Positions 1-10,185 of a stretch of DNA of 64,000 bases are shown here, one piece after another. The position numbers and the translations under genes are program-made. How positions within the stretch are numbered: position 1 is the stretch's first letter; each line of letters starts with the position of its first letter. The notes beneath the pieces were generated by a model. The model did no database searches. It had not been told where the DNA came from and worked only from the letters and a program-made list of their open reading frames with translations. Source of the stretch: Takakia lepidozioides (Eukaryota > Streptophyta > Takakiopsida > Takakiales > Takakiaceae); the NCBI GenBank assembly GCA_030704615.1, contig CM060734.1, positions 18,292,001 to 18,356,000 of the forward strand, read 5' to 3'.

Positions 1-261
1 CTGTATTGGTCTTGCCTTCGATACACATTTCATTTGAAGCCTTTCGACGCTACAGATAGTTTGGATTTGTGCCCGAGGGGGTGTGGGAGGTAGTAGTGCC
101 GGCGCAAAATGGTTATAATTACCTTAGACATCTATTGTTCCTCAGTTATGCAAGAATATGGAATAGCATAGCTGCAACGGGGGATGCTAGAGTGTGAGCC
201 TAGCCACGCGAGCTCAGGAGCCTGTGAGCCTAGTCCACGTGGCACGAGAATGGGGGAAGAT

Positions 262-517
262 GCAGGGTGTATTTCCGCGGATGAGCACCCATTACCGCGG
301 AAACACGGCAAATACGGAAAACCCTAATCCTAACCCTTAGCGTACTGCCATGTTCGTGAAGGAAAACCGGCTGGGAATTAAGTTGACGTCATTTCCGCAG
401 AAACACGGCAAACACGGCAAACCGGGGAAACACTGCAAATCGGAACCTCAAACCCCTAACCCTAACCCTTAGCGAACTGCCATGTTCGTGGAGGGAAACA
501 GGGCTGGGAATTAAGCG
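262..517. repeat. degenerate tandem repeat with CCCTAA-like tracts
   Basis: Two imperfect copies of a unit of about 125 bp are visible. Each holds an 'AAACACGGCAAA' stretch, a short run of CCTAACCCT and the shared text 'CTGCCATGTTCGTG', and each ends near 'CTGGGAATTAAG'. The telomere-like tracts are only two repeats long, so this is not a telomere. Nothing gene-like is seen in 1-261. Confidence 0.55.
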
Positions 518-570
518 GGCACTAGGCAGATGAGTTCCCCCCCCCCCCCCCCCCCCCCTTTTGGTAGATG

Positions 571-766
571 TCGTCGACGATCATCGTGAATTCATGATCA
601 TGAAGAAATTGAGTGCGTTGACACACTCAGTTCTGTGTTTGGGGGGGGAGGGAAAAAAATAAAAAATAAAATAAAATTGGGTTCCCCCTCCTCCCCCCCG
701 GGAGAACTGAGTGTGTCAACGCACTCAATTTCTTCATGATCATGATTTCAGGATGATCATCGACGA
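571..766. repeat. foldback (inverted repeat) element
   Basis: The arms 571-634 and 703-766 are near-perfect reverse complements over about 64 bases. The loop between them is G-rich then A-rich, about 68 bases. A C homopolymer of about 22 bases precedes the left arm (537-558). A third, direct copy of the right arm lies at about 837-908. The arms contain TCATGATCATGA, itself a palindrome. The unit could be a miniature foldback transposon or a hairpin-prone repeat; no target-site duplication was identified. Confidence 0.7.
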
Positions 767-955
767 CAGGTGCGGGTCCGGATTTTCACCCCAGGTACTC
801 GGCGGGTTTTGGGGGGGGGGGGAATCTCTCCCCCCGAGAACTGAGTGCGTCAACACACTCAATTTTTTCATGATCATGATTTCAGGATGATCATTGACAA
901 CATCGACGACAGTGTTGTGCGGGTCCGGATTTTCACCCCGGGTACCCGGCGGGTT
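703..955. repeat. direct duplication of the foldback right arm plus flank
   Basis: The right arm and the following text 'GCGGGTCCGGATTTTCACCCC' occur at 703-800 and again at about 837-955. This gives a tandem duplication with a period of about 135 bp. C/G homopolymers separate the copies. Confidence 0.6.
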
Positions 956-2574
956 AGGGTTAGCGTTTTTTTTATTGGCGATTTTTTGCCATTTGGCCGC
1001 CTGAAAATCCCCTTAGCGAATGAAACAAAGGGAAAAAGAGGTCCAAATAAGGCAGTTTTCGCCAAAAACTGGGGGTCTCAAAAAGGTCCTCGTCTATGGA
1101 CCCACGGGGGCAGCACGGATGTAGCCATGGTGGGCCCCATGTAAGATGATCTGACGGGCCAGATGAGGAGTGGGTTTAGGATTGTGGGGCCTCCTCCGTT
1201 TCTCAAGGAGATGCTCGTCGCCAGTCTTGCGAGAACTATACGGCTTTCAACTATTTCTGGACTTCACCTTCTATTGCTCATCAACATCCATTTGATTCGC
1301 AAAATATGGCAAGGGTGGAAATACATGTAGCCTACCAATTCGAGGAAAATTACCTAGAGTGGGCCACTACCCTACACCCAATATATATAGCCACTCCTAC
1401 CTGTTTTCAAAATCCCTAAAAAAAACCCTGGTTAGGATCCGGGTTACCTATCCGGATCCAAACCCGTGCCATCACCAAAAACTCGGACCTTGACCCGGGT
1501 TCATTTTAAAACCGGACCCAGACCCGCTAGCTAGGTCTAGAACCCGTTAAACCTGCTACTCGCGGGCCAGAGTTGGTATAGCCATCTCCCCTAGTTCACT
1601 AGTTGACTTTCTAGAGAGTTCTACTTTCTAGATAGTTCTACTATTGTCGGTGGGTTGAAAAGCAACTCACTAGTGGGTGTGGCTGCTGCAGGAGTATACT
1701 TATAGGAACAGTGACCACAGAAGGTTGGGGCTTGGTGAGAGTGGGGCCAGGTGGGATCGCGGCTTGGGGCTCGTCTTCAAGGTGGAGCGCTTGGGGCTGG
1801 TGGAGGGTGGGACCAGCTGCGTGAAGTGCTTGGGGTGGGAGTGCTTGGGGTTGACAAAGTAGGGCTGGGGGGAATTGGGTCGATCGTCGTGTTTCTAAAG
1901 GGGACTCAATATGTCGTGTTTGCCGTGTTTGGAAGTTTTGCAGTGTTCACCTCGTCTTCCAAAATATACACTTCCACGGTAATAGGACCCCCTCTAAACC
2001 ATGTCCTCGGTTATAGGACTTGCTTCTCCCTCCTCTAAACCCTGGGCTCACGCTTAGAGGGCAAAGCGTGAGCCGAGCTCCTGGGCTCACGCCGTAGCTA
2101 CGCTCAGCTGCAAGGTGATGCGGAAATTCGACCCAACATTCTGTCTTTCACCATTTGGGGAGGCTCCGGTGGTATATTATGTTACAAGTGTGTGGAAAGT
2201 GGATGTGGACGAGAGAAACGTACCTTGCATTTCGTGAATAGTTTGCCTCTTAACCAATTACGTTAAATTTTTGTGAGTATGCCGTAGGACGTGACTCTTC
2301 TATCTTTGCACATCCCCGGACCTACTTTCACAACTATAACATAATTCGTAGAGACGCATTCTCATTGCAGCATGCTAGGTGCGTTTGTATCGTCCACGTC
2401 CATTTTCCACATACATGTAACAGAAGGAAAGTTGTCGTGGAACGATGCACACGTATGAGGGGCGAAGGTGTAGGAACAGGATATGAGGCTCACGTGTAGT
2501 CTGCCATTCACTGCGAATGTCTTTACAGAGGTGGTACCCTAAAATTTACATTCGTACACCTATACAGGTATAGC
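956..2574. other. no recognisable gene
   Basis: The open frames here are under 100 codons and show no family resemblance. A G-rich stretch around 1,720-1,880 (repeated CTTGGGG) and low-complexity tracts are all that stand out. Confidence 0.4.
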
Positions 2575-2850
2575 CTGCCACTCGCAACCTACATCGTGAT
2601 AGAGGTATCACCTAAAAATCTAATCCATGTTGCATACACGAATAGATGTATAGTATGCCCGTCACTGCCTACATCGGTACAAAGGTATCACCCAACAATG
2701 CAATCCCTTTTTCATACATAGCAATGGAGGTATACTTTGTCAATCGTAGCCTACATCGTTACTGAGGCATCATCCGAAAGTGGACTCCATGTTTCATACA
2801 GAAGTAGAGGTATTATCTGTCATTGTCAGCCTATATCCCCAGTGCATGAA
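2575..2850. repeat. degenerate tandem repeat of about 80 bp
   Basis: The anchor CCTACATCG (or CCTATATCC) starts at 2588, 2668, 2750 and 2830, spacings of 80-82 bp. Between anchors a 'GAGGTAT(C/A)A' block and a 'TCATACA' block recur in order. Copies are diverged. Possibly an old minisatellite. Confidence 0.6.
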
Positions 2851-3967
2851 AGATGGTCGTGCGGGTGGCCACTCCCATTGGGTCTTGCTCTTTTCATTTG
2901 CATAGCATTTTCGAGGTTGGAAAGTCCTCCCATTTCAGTATGTTGCCAAAAAGCGATTTTAGGTTAGGGGGGCCTTAGGCTGCCCTTGTCAGGGTGGGAA
3001 TGTGATGACATATGAACCTGCACATGAAATTGCTCATGTACTGTTAAATTACAGCTCAATCAACATTCGAACATGCACCAAGGCAAAAGTGGCCAAAAGT
3101 CCACTTTTATTGCAGAAATAAAGGACTATTACATGGTATGCGAAGTAAAAAACTATTGAGCCTCATATTGCACTCATTCTCGAGGCATAACTATTGTTCA
3201 ACCAATATAAATGAAGCGGCCACTTGTCTCTCTGTTGTTGCTTGTACCCCAACTGTCTCGAAATAAGCTCGCATTCCTCCTTCAAACATTGATGCCTCTC
3301 TACACTCCATTGTCATTGTCAAATGCAGCAAATACCGGCACTCCATCTCTTTAAACTGATCCTTGGCAACTTCATATGCCATATCCCAGATCACTGCTGC
3401 TTCCTGCTTCCATTAAGTATGCCAAATCAGGGAAATTGTGAGTGATGTAGCAATGCATGAAACTTTGAGACAAACATATCCATTAATCTGAATACACCGT
3501 GAACTATGATACTCCTCATGTTACTCCTCCACAAAGATTAAATAGTCACTGTGGACATGGAATACGGAGGCATGCACACGGTCTCTTAATAGCATGTTAT
3601 GTTGTTGAATGTATATACCAAAGACTGTTTATACTACAACATGACACCGACACATGGTTCTAGTATAATAACATCATGTTACAACAATGTTTAGAGACAA
3701 TTATGTACCTGTAGAAGAAGATACAACGGGTCTTGAATGACCTCATCGTCATCTACTTCTGTGTTGTGTTCCTCAGCTTCGACGTCGGCTTCGGGAAGTT
3801 CTCCTGTGTAAGAGGTGGCACGAGAGGTTGGTTAGGTAATGGACCAACATTCTCGCGAACATCATACACAGGTGGTCTCACCACCCTACAAAGCATATGG
3901 ATCCGACTTCAGGCCTGTTTGAATAACTACATGAATACAGGAAGACAACACAAACAATGGTCCGCGT
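2851..3967. other. no recognisable gene
   Basis: A minus-strand frame at 3191-3394 (67 codons, no known family) could be a further 3' exon of the integrase relic to its right, but nothing in its sequence confirms this. Confidence 0.3.
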
Positions 3968-4545
3968 AGTTTTACCCTGCTTCGCGTTCTTCAGCCTGAA
4001 AGACCACAGCTGGTACATATGCAGGTAAATTGCGTCCGTTTTGCGTTATTTTTCTCACCCTATGATGGTTCCACCATGTCACAACACGCTCTGCATCCTC
4101 TTCGATTACTGGCAAGAAAACAAGTATAAGTGAGCTTTTATGCCACATGTTGTCCATGTCAAGAATTCATGTTACCTCCATCCCTTCGAATAGGTGTTTA
4201 AAAAACCATGCCACATGTGTCCAAATCTGTCTCCAAAAATGCTTTATGCGCTGGTTGTGGCAAGACGACCCAGTCAAAAACGGTCGAGCCACCTCTGCCC
4301 GTGCATTCTCTATATCTCCACGAATCAATGCATGCTCTGGAGCATGGTCTGACCGTATTTGTATAGGGTGTCCATATTTATCGATAGCATCCTCATATCC
4401 TGCAAACAGAGTTTCTTGCTTCTTGTCCAAGGCTACTCGGAGCCAAACAATGAAATGAGTCGCTCCATCGATTCCACCGTGCAATCGGAAACCCCACCTC
4501 TTCAGTTTCTCGTATGCTGGCCAGCCAAAGGCTATCCTCATCCCG
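3968..4545 (-). pseudogene. eukaryotic DDE-type integrase-core transposase, decayed
   Basis: The main frame (4167-4541) reads through a typical integrase-core pattern. HGGIDGATHF carries the first Asp, IRSDHAPEHAL the second Asp, and HNQRIKHFWRQ stands where the family has a catalytic Glu (HNxRIExxW). Here that Glu is Lys. A second segment (3972-4115) continues with EEDAERVVTWWNHHRVRK, which matches the tail of the same family. The two would be joined across a short intron (donor GAG|GTAACA near 4168, acceptor TTGCCAG near 4110), but the phases differ by one base. The Lys substitution and the phase error argue for a dead copy. The N-terminal part upstream of 4545 was not recognised. It acts on DNA in autonomous relatives; this copy is probably inactive. 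Confidence 0.6.
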
Positions 4546-4831
4546 AATGCACAGGTTTAGGATGTGAGCTTTCAACTTCACGCAATGCAGTGCCACAACA
4601 ACAATGACTTCACATGCCTGCTCTGGGGGCTGCTATTTCATGAGCGGCATGATCATGAGCGGGAAAATAAAAAGCATGAGTGGGCCATTGTTTGTCCACG
4701 GAAATAGGGTTAGGAGGCACGGAAATAGGGTCATGTGGACTCGTCATAGCAATGAAATGCAACATTTTATTGCAAATTTTGTGGCAAGCCACGTCTATAC
4801 AAGTGTGTCCTAACTGTCATAGCAGGAATGG

Positions 4832-5286
4832 GAACTACTCTCCTACACCTTCTGAGGAACTTGGCCCTCCTTCTTCCTCATCCCCCATCCCCCCATCCTC
4901 CGAGCTCTGTGATGCATCGGTTGCAGTATGCCTCTCAAAAATGCCGTCCTCTCCTTGGGGGACTGTCCACCTCACCTCCTGGGAATCTTCTGCCTCTTCT
5001 CCCCCACTTTCCTCAGCAGAATCCAAGACTGCGAGCCCGACGGGCTCTAATAGCTGCTGCCTCCTCCCTCATCTTCATTTTCTTGAGGCTTGCCTCGTCT
5101 AAAATCTGCTGTACACGACTAGGTTCGGAACACCTCCTAATGGACACCGAAGCAAGCCGGGCAGCATAAGTAGGAAGGATGTAGTCCCTTTCTGGACTAG
5201 GCATGAAATCCCCCCTGGCAAAAAAAGCACGTTCCTCCTGCCCATGAACTCCGGTGTAGACGTCCCTCCTGCCATACTTGGCATCC
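4832..5286 (-). CDS. C-terminal exon of the methyltransferase-like gene
   Basis: A good acceptor (CTGTAG near 5287) opens an exon beginning DAKYGRRDVYTGVHGQEE. It continues through FFARGDFMPSPERDYILP and a basic helix (KKMKMREEAAAIRARRAR). Near 5040 the reading frame must change, from the one ending LGFC to the one reading LDSAEESGGEEAEDSQ. After that an acidic, Ser/Glu-rich tail of about 60 residues ends at a TAG at 4832. The shift makes the end uncertain. The conserved-looking first half suggests it belongs with the catalytic core rather than being a separate gene. Confidence 0.45.
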
Positions 5287-8200
5287 TACAGTAGGAACAA
5301 ATCCACTTCAAGAATGTCAATACCAGCAGAAGCAGAAAGGGTTTTCAATGAAATAAAAGAGCGAAGGGAGGTGCCTCACGAAATCTGGAGGCAACTTACA
5401 ATGCGACCACTCACTCGTACACCGGGGGCTCCTCGGCCTCGATCCCAACTTGTTCCTCCCCCTGCTCCTTCTCGGATTTTTCCTCATCCTCCGAGGATGC
5501 CTCTTCCTCTTTTGGTAGACGTTCAGCCGCTGCAAGTTCCGAGTTGTGGAGGGCAGTATCTGGCTCGAAGGCGAACACATGCCTGTCGGACAACGTCCCT
5601 GCCCACATTGAAGCACCTGAGGAACAAAGCGGGCGGTTAATAGCTTGCGGCATGCAATTGCAATCAGGCCAGGGGACAAACTGAGCACGTGATGGCTTAC
5701 CCGTGCCGCATGTGAGGTCCAGAATCCGCCCTTGGATATCCGAGCATGTCTCCATGAGGGTTTGGATGAAAGCAGGGCTCTGGGTCCGGCTGTACCGCCA
5801 CGGTTTGTCTGTCTTTGTGTCCTTCGGCATACTGGAGTGGGGCACATAGTTGTAGAGGACATCATAGGTAACAGGGTCCACAGCGGCATCAATAAGACGA
5901 CCGTCGTTGCGGAATTTGAACGTAGACCCTCTCTTCACAAAGCAATATGCCTCATGTCTGCACATCCAACAAAAGAGGGATCAACTCCGGGATCTAGTTT
6001 AGATACACCACAATATGAGGTGAATGCAATAGATTGATAACTTACACTTTGGCCCTCTGTTCGCAATCCCTGTGTATTGATGCAGAACCATTTTCTGAGG
6101 AGGACCGGGGTGACACTTTTCGGTGTCCATCTTCCCACCGCATTCTCTGTGGTCTTCCCTCTTGTGGCAAGGGCAACCACACATCCACCGTCATCCAGGA
6201 GCATCCCCGCCAGCCCAAACCCGGCTTTCCAGTAGTCCTCAGTAAACCTGTTCCAGGTGGGCACACCATCCAGGCCCTCCAGCAGCTCCCCATCTGGAAT
6301 GTCGAGGAGAATCATATCGCAAGCTCTCTCCACCTCAACCCCCCCCCCCCCCCCCCCGAGTGCTCTTGCAATCCGTGCTCACAGCCGTGAAGAATTCCAT
6401 CATGGCTTCAAAACCAGGGGTGTCTTTAGGCTCTGTACCGGCAGCCCTCTTCTTGGCTTTCCCCTTCTGCTCCGCCAGAGACTTGTTGTGTGCCACCTTC
6501 TTCGCCCTGGCAGCGAGAGCGTCAAGGAAGCTCTCATTGACGCATTGGATGATGGTTGGAGGTTCTAGCTTTGGCCTGTGCGTAAACGTCACCGCCGAAT
6601 ACCGCCGTGTAGGCTCGCCCTCAAATGCCAACTTCTTGGCAGAGCCAGTCCCACTCCGAACTGACTTGGGAACCCGGACGACCGGTGACTTGGTAGCAGT
6701 AACAGCAGTCGCAGGACCTTGAACAAAGTCGTCGTCCGAGTCACTCCTTTGGGTCCCCTCCTGCGCCTCCTCCGATGCCCCGATGGTTTTCTGTTTTTTG
6801 GGTGTTACTGTACTTACCTGTTTCCTTGTCCTTAAAGACAGATGACATTTCCCCAAAAGGGAGAACTTGCAGTATCTGCATTCATGAAAAACACAATGAG
6901 GTCCCTGAACTGCAAATTCGGCACCATTTTCCCAGGTTGGGGCGGATCTGACTGGGCCTAGAAATGGAAAAATGGCGCTGAATTTCGGTTTTTGGTGACT
7001 GCCACCCTAGGGACTTAGCCATCTTGGGAGCCCGGAACTGGAAATTCGGCGCCATTTTTCTCGGTTTGGCCCGAAAATGGCTAAGTTCCAAAACTGCCAG
7101 GGCCTAAAACTCGAAAAATGGCGCCGAATTTCAGTTTTTTCTGCCAGCCACCCTAGGGACTTAGCCATTTTCGGAGCCCTGAACTGGAAATTCGGCGCCA
7201 TTTTCCCTGGTCCGGCCCGAAAATGGCTAAGTCCCAGAACGGTAATAGGGCCTAGAACTGGAAAAATGGCGTTGAATTTCTAGTTCAGGGCCAGGGACTT
7301 AGCCATTTTCGGAGCCCTGAACTGGAAATTCGGCGCCATTTTCCCAAAGACCAATTTTCATGCGCCACATGAGGCCTCTAACATCCTGAAATGCAAGGAC
7401 TTGAAAGGAAGGCATCGCGTATGTACCTGTACAGAAGGCGCATTGCTGCTTTGTCCGCGTTCGGTTGGTCGGTGAACTCGTGGCTCCGTCGAGCATGGGG
7501 TATCTCCCGAAAGAATAGGTCGGTTTTGTAGAGCAGAAAGTACCTCGTCACATAGTCGCGTAGGCTCTCTGCTGCAAGAGAAATCTCCATCTTGAACTGA
7601 TGTGCTTGTGTGTCTAGCTGCTCTTGCGCATTCGTCGTCACTTGTGGAGATTCTCCATCAGATCGCTTTCCTCAAAAAATACAATGAATCCACCCCTACA
7701 AGAGTAGAAGCGCCAAACGAGCGTGGGGAAGTACCTGAAACCACCATTTCATGCGGTTCATCCACATGTCGAATGTGGGGTCAGACAGTTTGTCCGGTTT
7801 GGGGAAGCTCCACATGTCCCTTGTACTTTGGGAACCATTCCAGATTTGGAGCCACCGGGTCTGTCCAACCACCCAGCATATTCGTAAGCGCCAAACACCA
7901 CAAAAACGAGTTGTTGCCACCACAATTTGGTTAAGAATGTATCACCTTTTCTGTTGCATCCACACAGGATGTGGCTAGACGATGGAGCTTCTCCAATGTC
8001 ATCGTGGGCTTCAGAGCGCGGGAGTAGTGCTTCCCCACCTCCACCAGAAAGTCGGCACTAAGGGCGGGATCAGCTATGGCCACGTACTTTACCATCCGCA
8101 ACTTGTACTTTATGCGGGCCCTGGCCTCCGCAGCTTTGAGATACGATTCGAGTGCCGGGAGGGTTAGATTCTTCTCCTCTGACTCCATGTAGAACCTCCG

Positions 8201-9250
8201 CGCATGTGCCAAATCCTGCTGAATTTTCGTCTGTCAAGAATGCGCACATAAGATTAGAGATCCTGCTCAACACTTTTTCTTCTATTGGGGGAGGAGAGAC
8301 ACATTAGCTCAACAAAACAGTGAGGAGCTTTACCCGAAATATGTAGTCCACCATGGCGTCCATGCTTAGCCTATACCGCCTCTGACATGACATCTGCTGC
8401 AGAGGGGTTCTCCGGCAGCCCACCAGGACCGCCAAATCCAGCCTGTATGCTGTGGGTTTGGGGCCTAGGGATGTCCGGGAGGATGTCATCCTGGTCAGAA
8501 AGCTCCCTGTCGTCCTCCTCAACATGGTCAGCCACCGGCGAAACCACCTCGAGCACTCTCCCTGTCTGTACTGCCCTCTCCCCGGCTTCACCTCGAACTG
8601 GCACAATCCGTGCTCTTTCTGGTGTTCTTTCCTCTCCTCCACTCTCCACCGTATGGGTAATTGCAGGGGCTGCTCTTGCCCGCGATGGTCTAACCGGTGT
8701 GTTACTGCCTCTTTGTGGTGTCTTGGAGGGATCCACCGTCTCTGTGCGTCCCTCGCTTACATTGGCATCTGTCATTTGGGCACCCCTGGCCTCTTCACTA
8801 GCCTTTTCTCTTTCCTCCTGGCTAGCATTCTGTCTCGCCTGTTCTTTTTCCCTCTCACGGGCTTTCTGTTTCTTACTAGGGCTAGCAGCAGGGGAGCCCT
8901 CCAGGACGACCACCTTTGATTGAGGCGAACTGACACCCTCGCGCGCACTGCTCACTCCCCCCTCCGCAGCCCGTGACGGCTCTCTCGCCGGGGATTGCAT
9001 GTGCTTAGCTTTCTTCTTCTTCTTTGCGTGGGCGGGCCCTACTGCATGTGCATCAACAACCTCCATTGCCGGATCTGCTGTCCTCACGCCTTTCACCTGC
9101 CATGCCGCCTGCACCAACCTCCCCAATGCCTATTCTGTCGTACTCTCGCTGCAGGTCCTCCCGTCCACCAACAAAAGGTTTAAGTTTGCCCTCTCGCCCC
9201 AAGTTGGGCGATTCAAACATGCGATGAGTTGGAGTTGTCGATGATACCAC
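4832..9250 (-). CDS. multi-exon gene with beta-class SAM-methyltransferase-like core (gene span)
   Basis: Successive minus-strand open blocks read as one protein. From the N terminus they are a charged disordered region (about 9250-8371), helical blocks (8230-7378), a basic linker (6856-6360), a methyltransferase-like core (6333-5411) and a C-terminal block with an acidic tail (5286-4832). In the core a DPPY-like motif (DMILLDIPDG) comes before the SAM-binding motif (ILDLTCGTGKPSRA). That is the order of beta-class N4-cytosine/N6-adenine methyltransferases. The blocks are separated by plausible GT-AG introns, one of which holds the tandem repeats at 6.9-7.36 kb. Several joints do not keep phase: a frameshift near 7785, the poly-G tract at 6339-6357, the 6050/5960 junction, and a shift near 5040. 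The locus is therefore either a decaying copy or suffers from assembly indels. Whether it is a host gene or belongs to a repeat family cannot be told here. Substrate unknown. Confidence 0.5.
5411..6333 (-). CDS. methyltransferase-like core (motif IV then motif I)
   Basis: The first block (6333 down to about 6050) reads DMILLDIPDGELLEGLDG. A Trp-rich stretch (WNRFTEDYWKAGFGLAG) and a hydrophobic strand (MLLDDGGCVVALAT) follow, as expected after the DPPY-type catalytic motif IV of beta-class enzymes. A strong donor (AGT|GTAAGT near 6048) ends it. The second block (about 5953 to 5411) holds PWRYSRTQSPAFIQTLMETC and then ILDLTCGTGKPSRA, which resembles the 'sP..li..~s..g..vLDp..G.Gt' SAM site. 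The catalytic tetrad is DIPD rather than DPPY, so activity is doubtful or the family is divergent. An acidic Glu/Ser-rich region follows. The acceptor before the second block (TGTGCAG near 5957) is out of phase with the donor. Confidence 0.5.
6360..6856 (-). CDS. basic linker block of the methyltransferase-like gene
   Basis: This block has basic and Ser/Thr-rich segments (KQVSTVTPKKQKTIGAS), an acidic patch (SDSDDDF), and a more ordered part, RRYSAVTFTHRPKLEPP followed by IIQCVNESFLDALAARAKK. It runs directly into a homopolymer of 19 G (plus-strand C at 6339-6357). In the frame used, the tract ends in a stop; with one G fewer it would read straight into the methyltransferase core. The basic stretches could serve nuclear import or nucleic-acid contact (inference). 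Confidence 0.4.
6885..7360. repeat. intronic tandem repeat containing GGAAATTCGGCGCC
   Basis: A unit of about 120-170 bp recurs about four times. Its anchors are 'AACTGGAAATTCGGCGCCAT' and 'CGAAAATGGCTAAGT', and parts appear in inverted orientation (AAAATGGCGCCGAATTTC). It lies between exon-like blocks of the methyltransferase-like gene. The core TTCGGCGCC is the same as in the arrays at 10.2-12.3 kb. Confidence 0.7.
7378..8230 (-). CDS. helical exons of the methyltransferase-like gene
   Basis: Three exon-like blocks are visible. The first, 8230-7946 (285 bases, 95 codons), has acceptor TTGACAG, donor AAG|GTGATA and reads TKIQQDLAHARRFYMESEE and on. The second, about 7915-7740, begins NNSFLWCLALTNMLGGWTDP and ends DMWMNRMKWWFQ with donor CAG|GTACTT; its halves lie in different frames, with the shift near 7785. 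The third, about 7640-7430, includes EISLAAESLRDYVTRYFLLY and ends at donor CAG|GTACAT. All are rich in aromatic residues and predicted helix. No named domain is recognised. Confidence 0.4.
8371..9250 (-). CDS. disordered N-terminal region of the methyltransferase-like gene
   Basis: Two overlapping frames look coding. The 5' one reads THRMFESPNLGREGKLKPF then VGGREDLQREYDRIG (9250-9130). The other (9126-8371) carries a KKKKKAK cluster that could be a nuclear-localisation signal, then long Ser/Glu/Arg/Pro-rich disorder (KQKAREREKEQARQ, ERTPERARIVPVRGE). The junction between frames and the true start were not resolved. No domain is recognised. Confidence 0.35.
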
Positions 9251-9252
9251 CA

Positions 9253-10185
9253 GCGTGCCGGGCTCGTCGTCACTCTGTCATTCCCAAAAATCGTGAGAAC
9301 CAACATCGGTGCCAAAACCAACATCGCAACGAGCAGCGCAACCACCATAGCAACAATCGTGGAACAACAATGAAAACAAATCCAACCAATGCCTAAGAAT
9401 GACATGCACAAGCAGCCTTCTCCAGAGCTGCCGGCTTTACACACGCATTGCAAACTATGTAAGGTTCACTCAACCGGTAATATGAAACACGATGAACAAA
9501 TGATCAGGAATTCCATAAGACGGGAAAACAGGGTGAAATGTTTTGAAGGCACTTCATCTGCTCAAACATTCTTCTCAGTTCAGCATGGATTTCCTTAATT
9601 TATAACCACTCAGACCTTGATCATTCTTCGCAACAGCTCCTGCTTTAGTGATGCAACCATACGCTTCCAGCGATGCCAGGATGAAGATGCGAAAACAAAG
9701 CGAAACAACAAAGCGAAAGCGAAAGCAAAAGCAAAAGCGAAAGCGAACAAAGCGAAAGCAGAAGTAGCTTGCCTGAGAGTACTCGGCTTCAGTTGGCGCG
9801 GGTTGTGAGCAAGACACTGGAATCTCCTGCTGGAGCTTAAGTTTGGCCATGCGAGAGATTGGCCGTCGTCCAAAGTACAAAGCTCTCAACTTCCGCCGCG
9901 GTCTGGATGTGGGGTCTCTCTCAAGAGAGCCACGCCCTTCAGGCGGCATAAGTCCCAGCCAAAAAGAAAAAAGATCTCAGTTTTTTGGGGAACATGCCTC
10001 GAATAGAAATAAATCCAAGTTTAGCATCAGATTTAGGGTACGTATCGAGGAAGCAACCGCGGAATCCCTGTATCGCCAGACCGAATCAAAACGGACGGCG
10101 GTGGACATTTAATGCCCAACTACGCAATTAAATGTCGGATGAAGCCCTCCCTGTCGGATGAAATGTGACGCAAGTCGGCCCCGAA
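9253..10185. other. no clear gene; GCGAAA/GCAAAA simple repeat at about 9690-9765
   Basis: Around 9690-9765 the six-base motif (A)GCGAAA or GCAAAA is repeated about eleven times. This makes a Phe/Arg/Cys-rich frame on the minus strand that is an artefact of the repeat. A minus-strand frame at 9830-9949 (RPRRKLRALYFGRRPISRM) could be an exon but cannot be confirmed. Confidence 0.35.

Noticed and set aside
262-480. Telomere (CCCTAA tracts)
   Set aside because: Only two or three imperfect hexamer-like units, inside a longer repeat and not at a chromosome end.
9610-9873. Phe/Arg-rich membrane-like protein on the minus strand
   Set aside because: The sequence is a translation of the GCGAAA/GCAAAA simple repeat.
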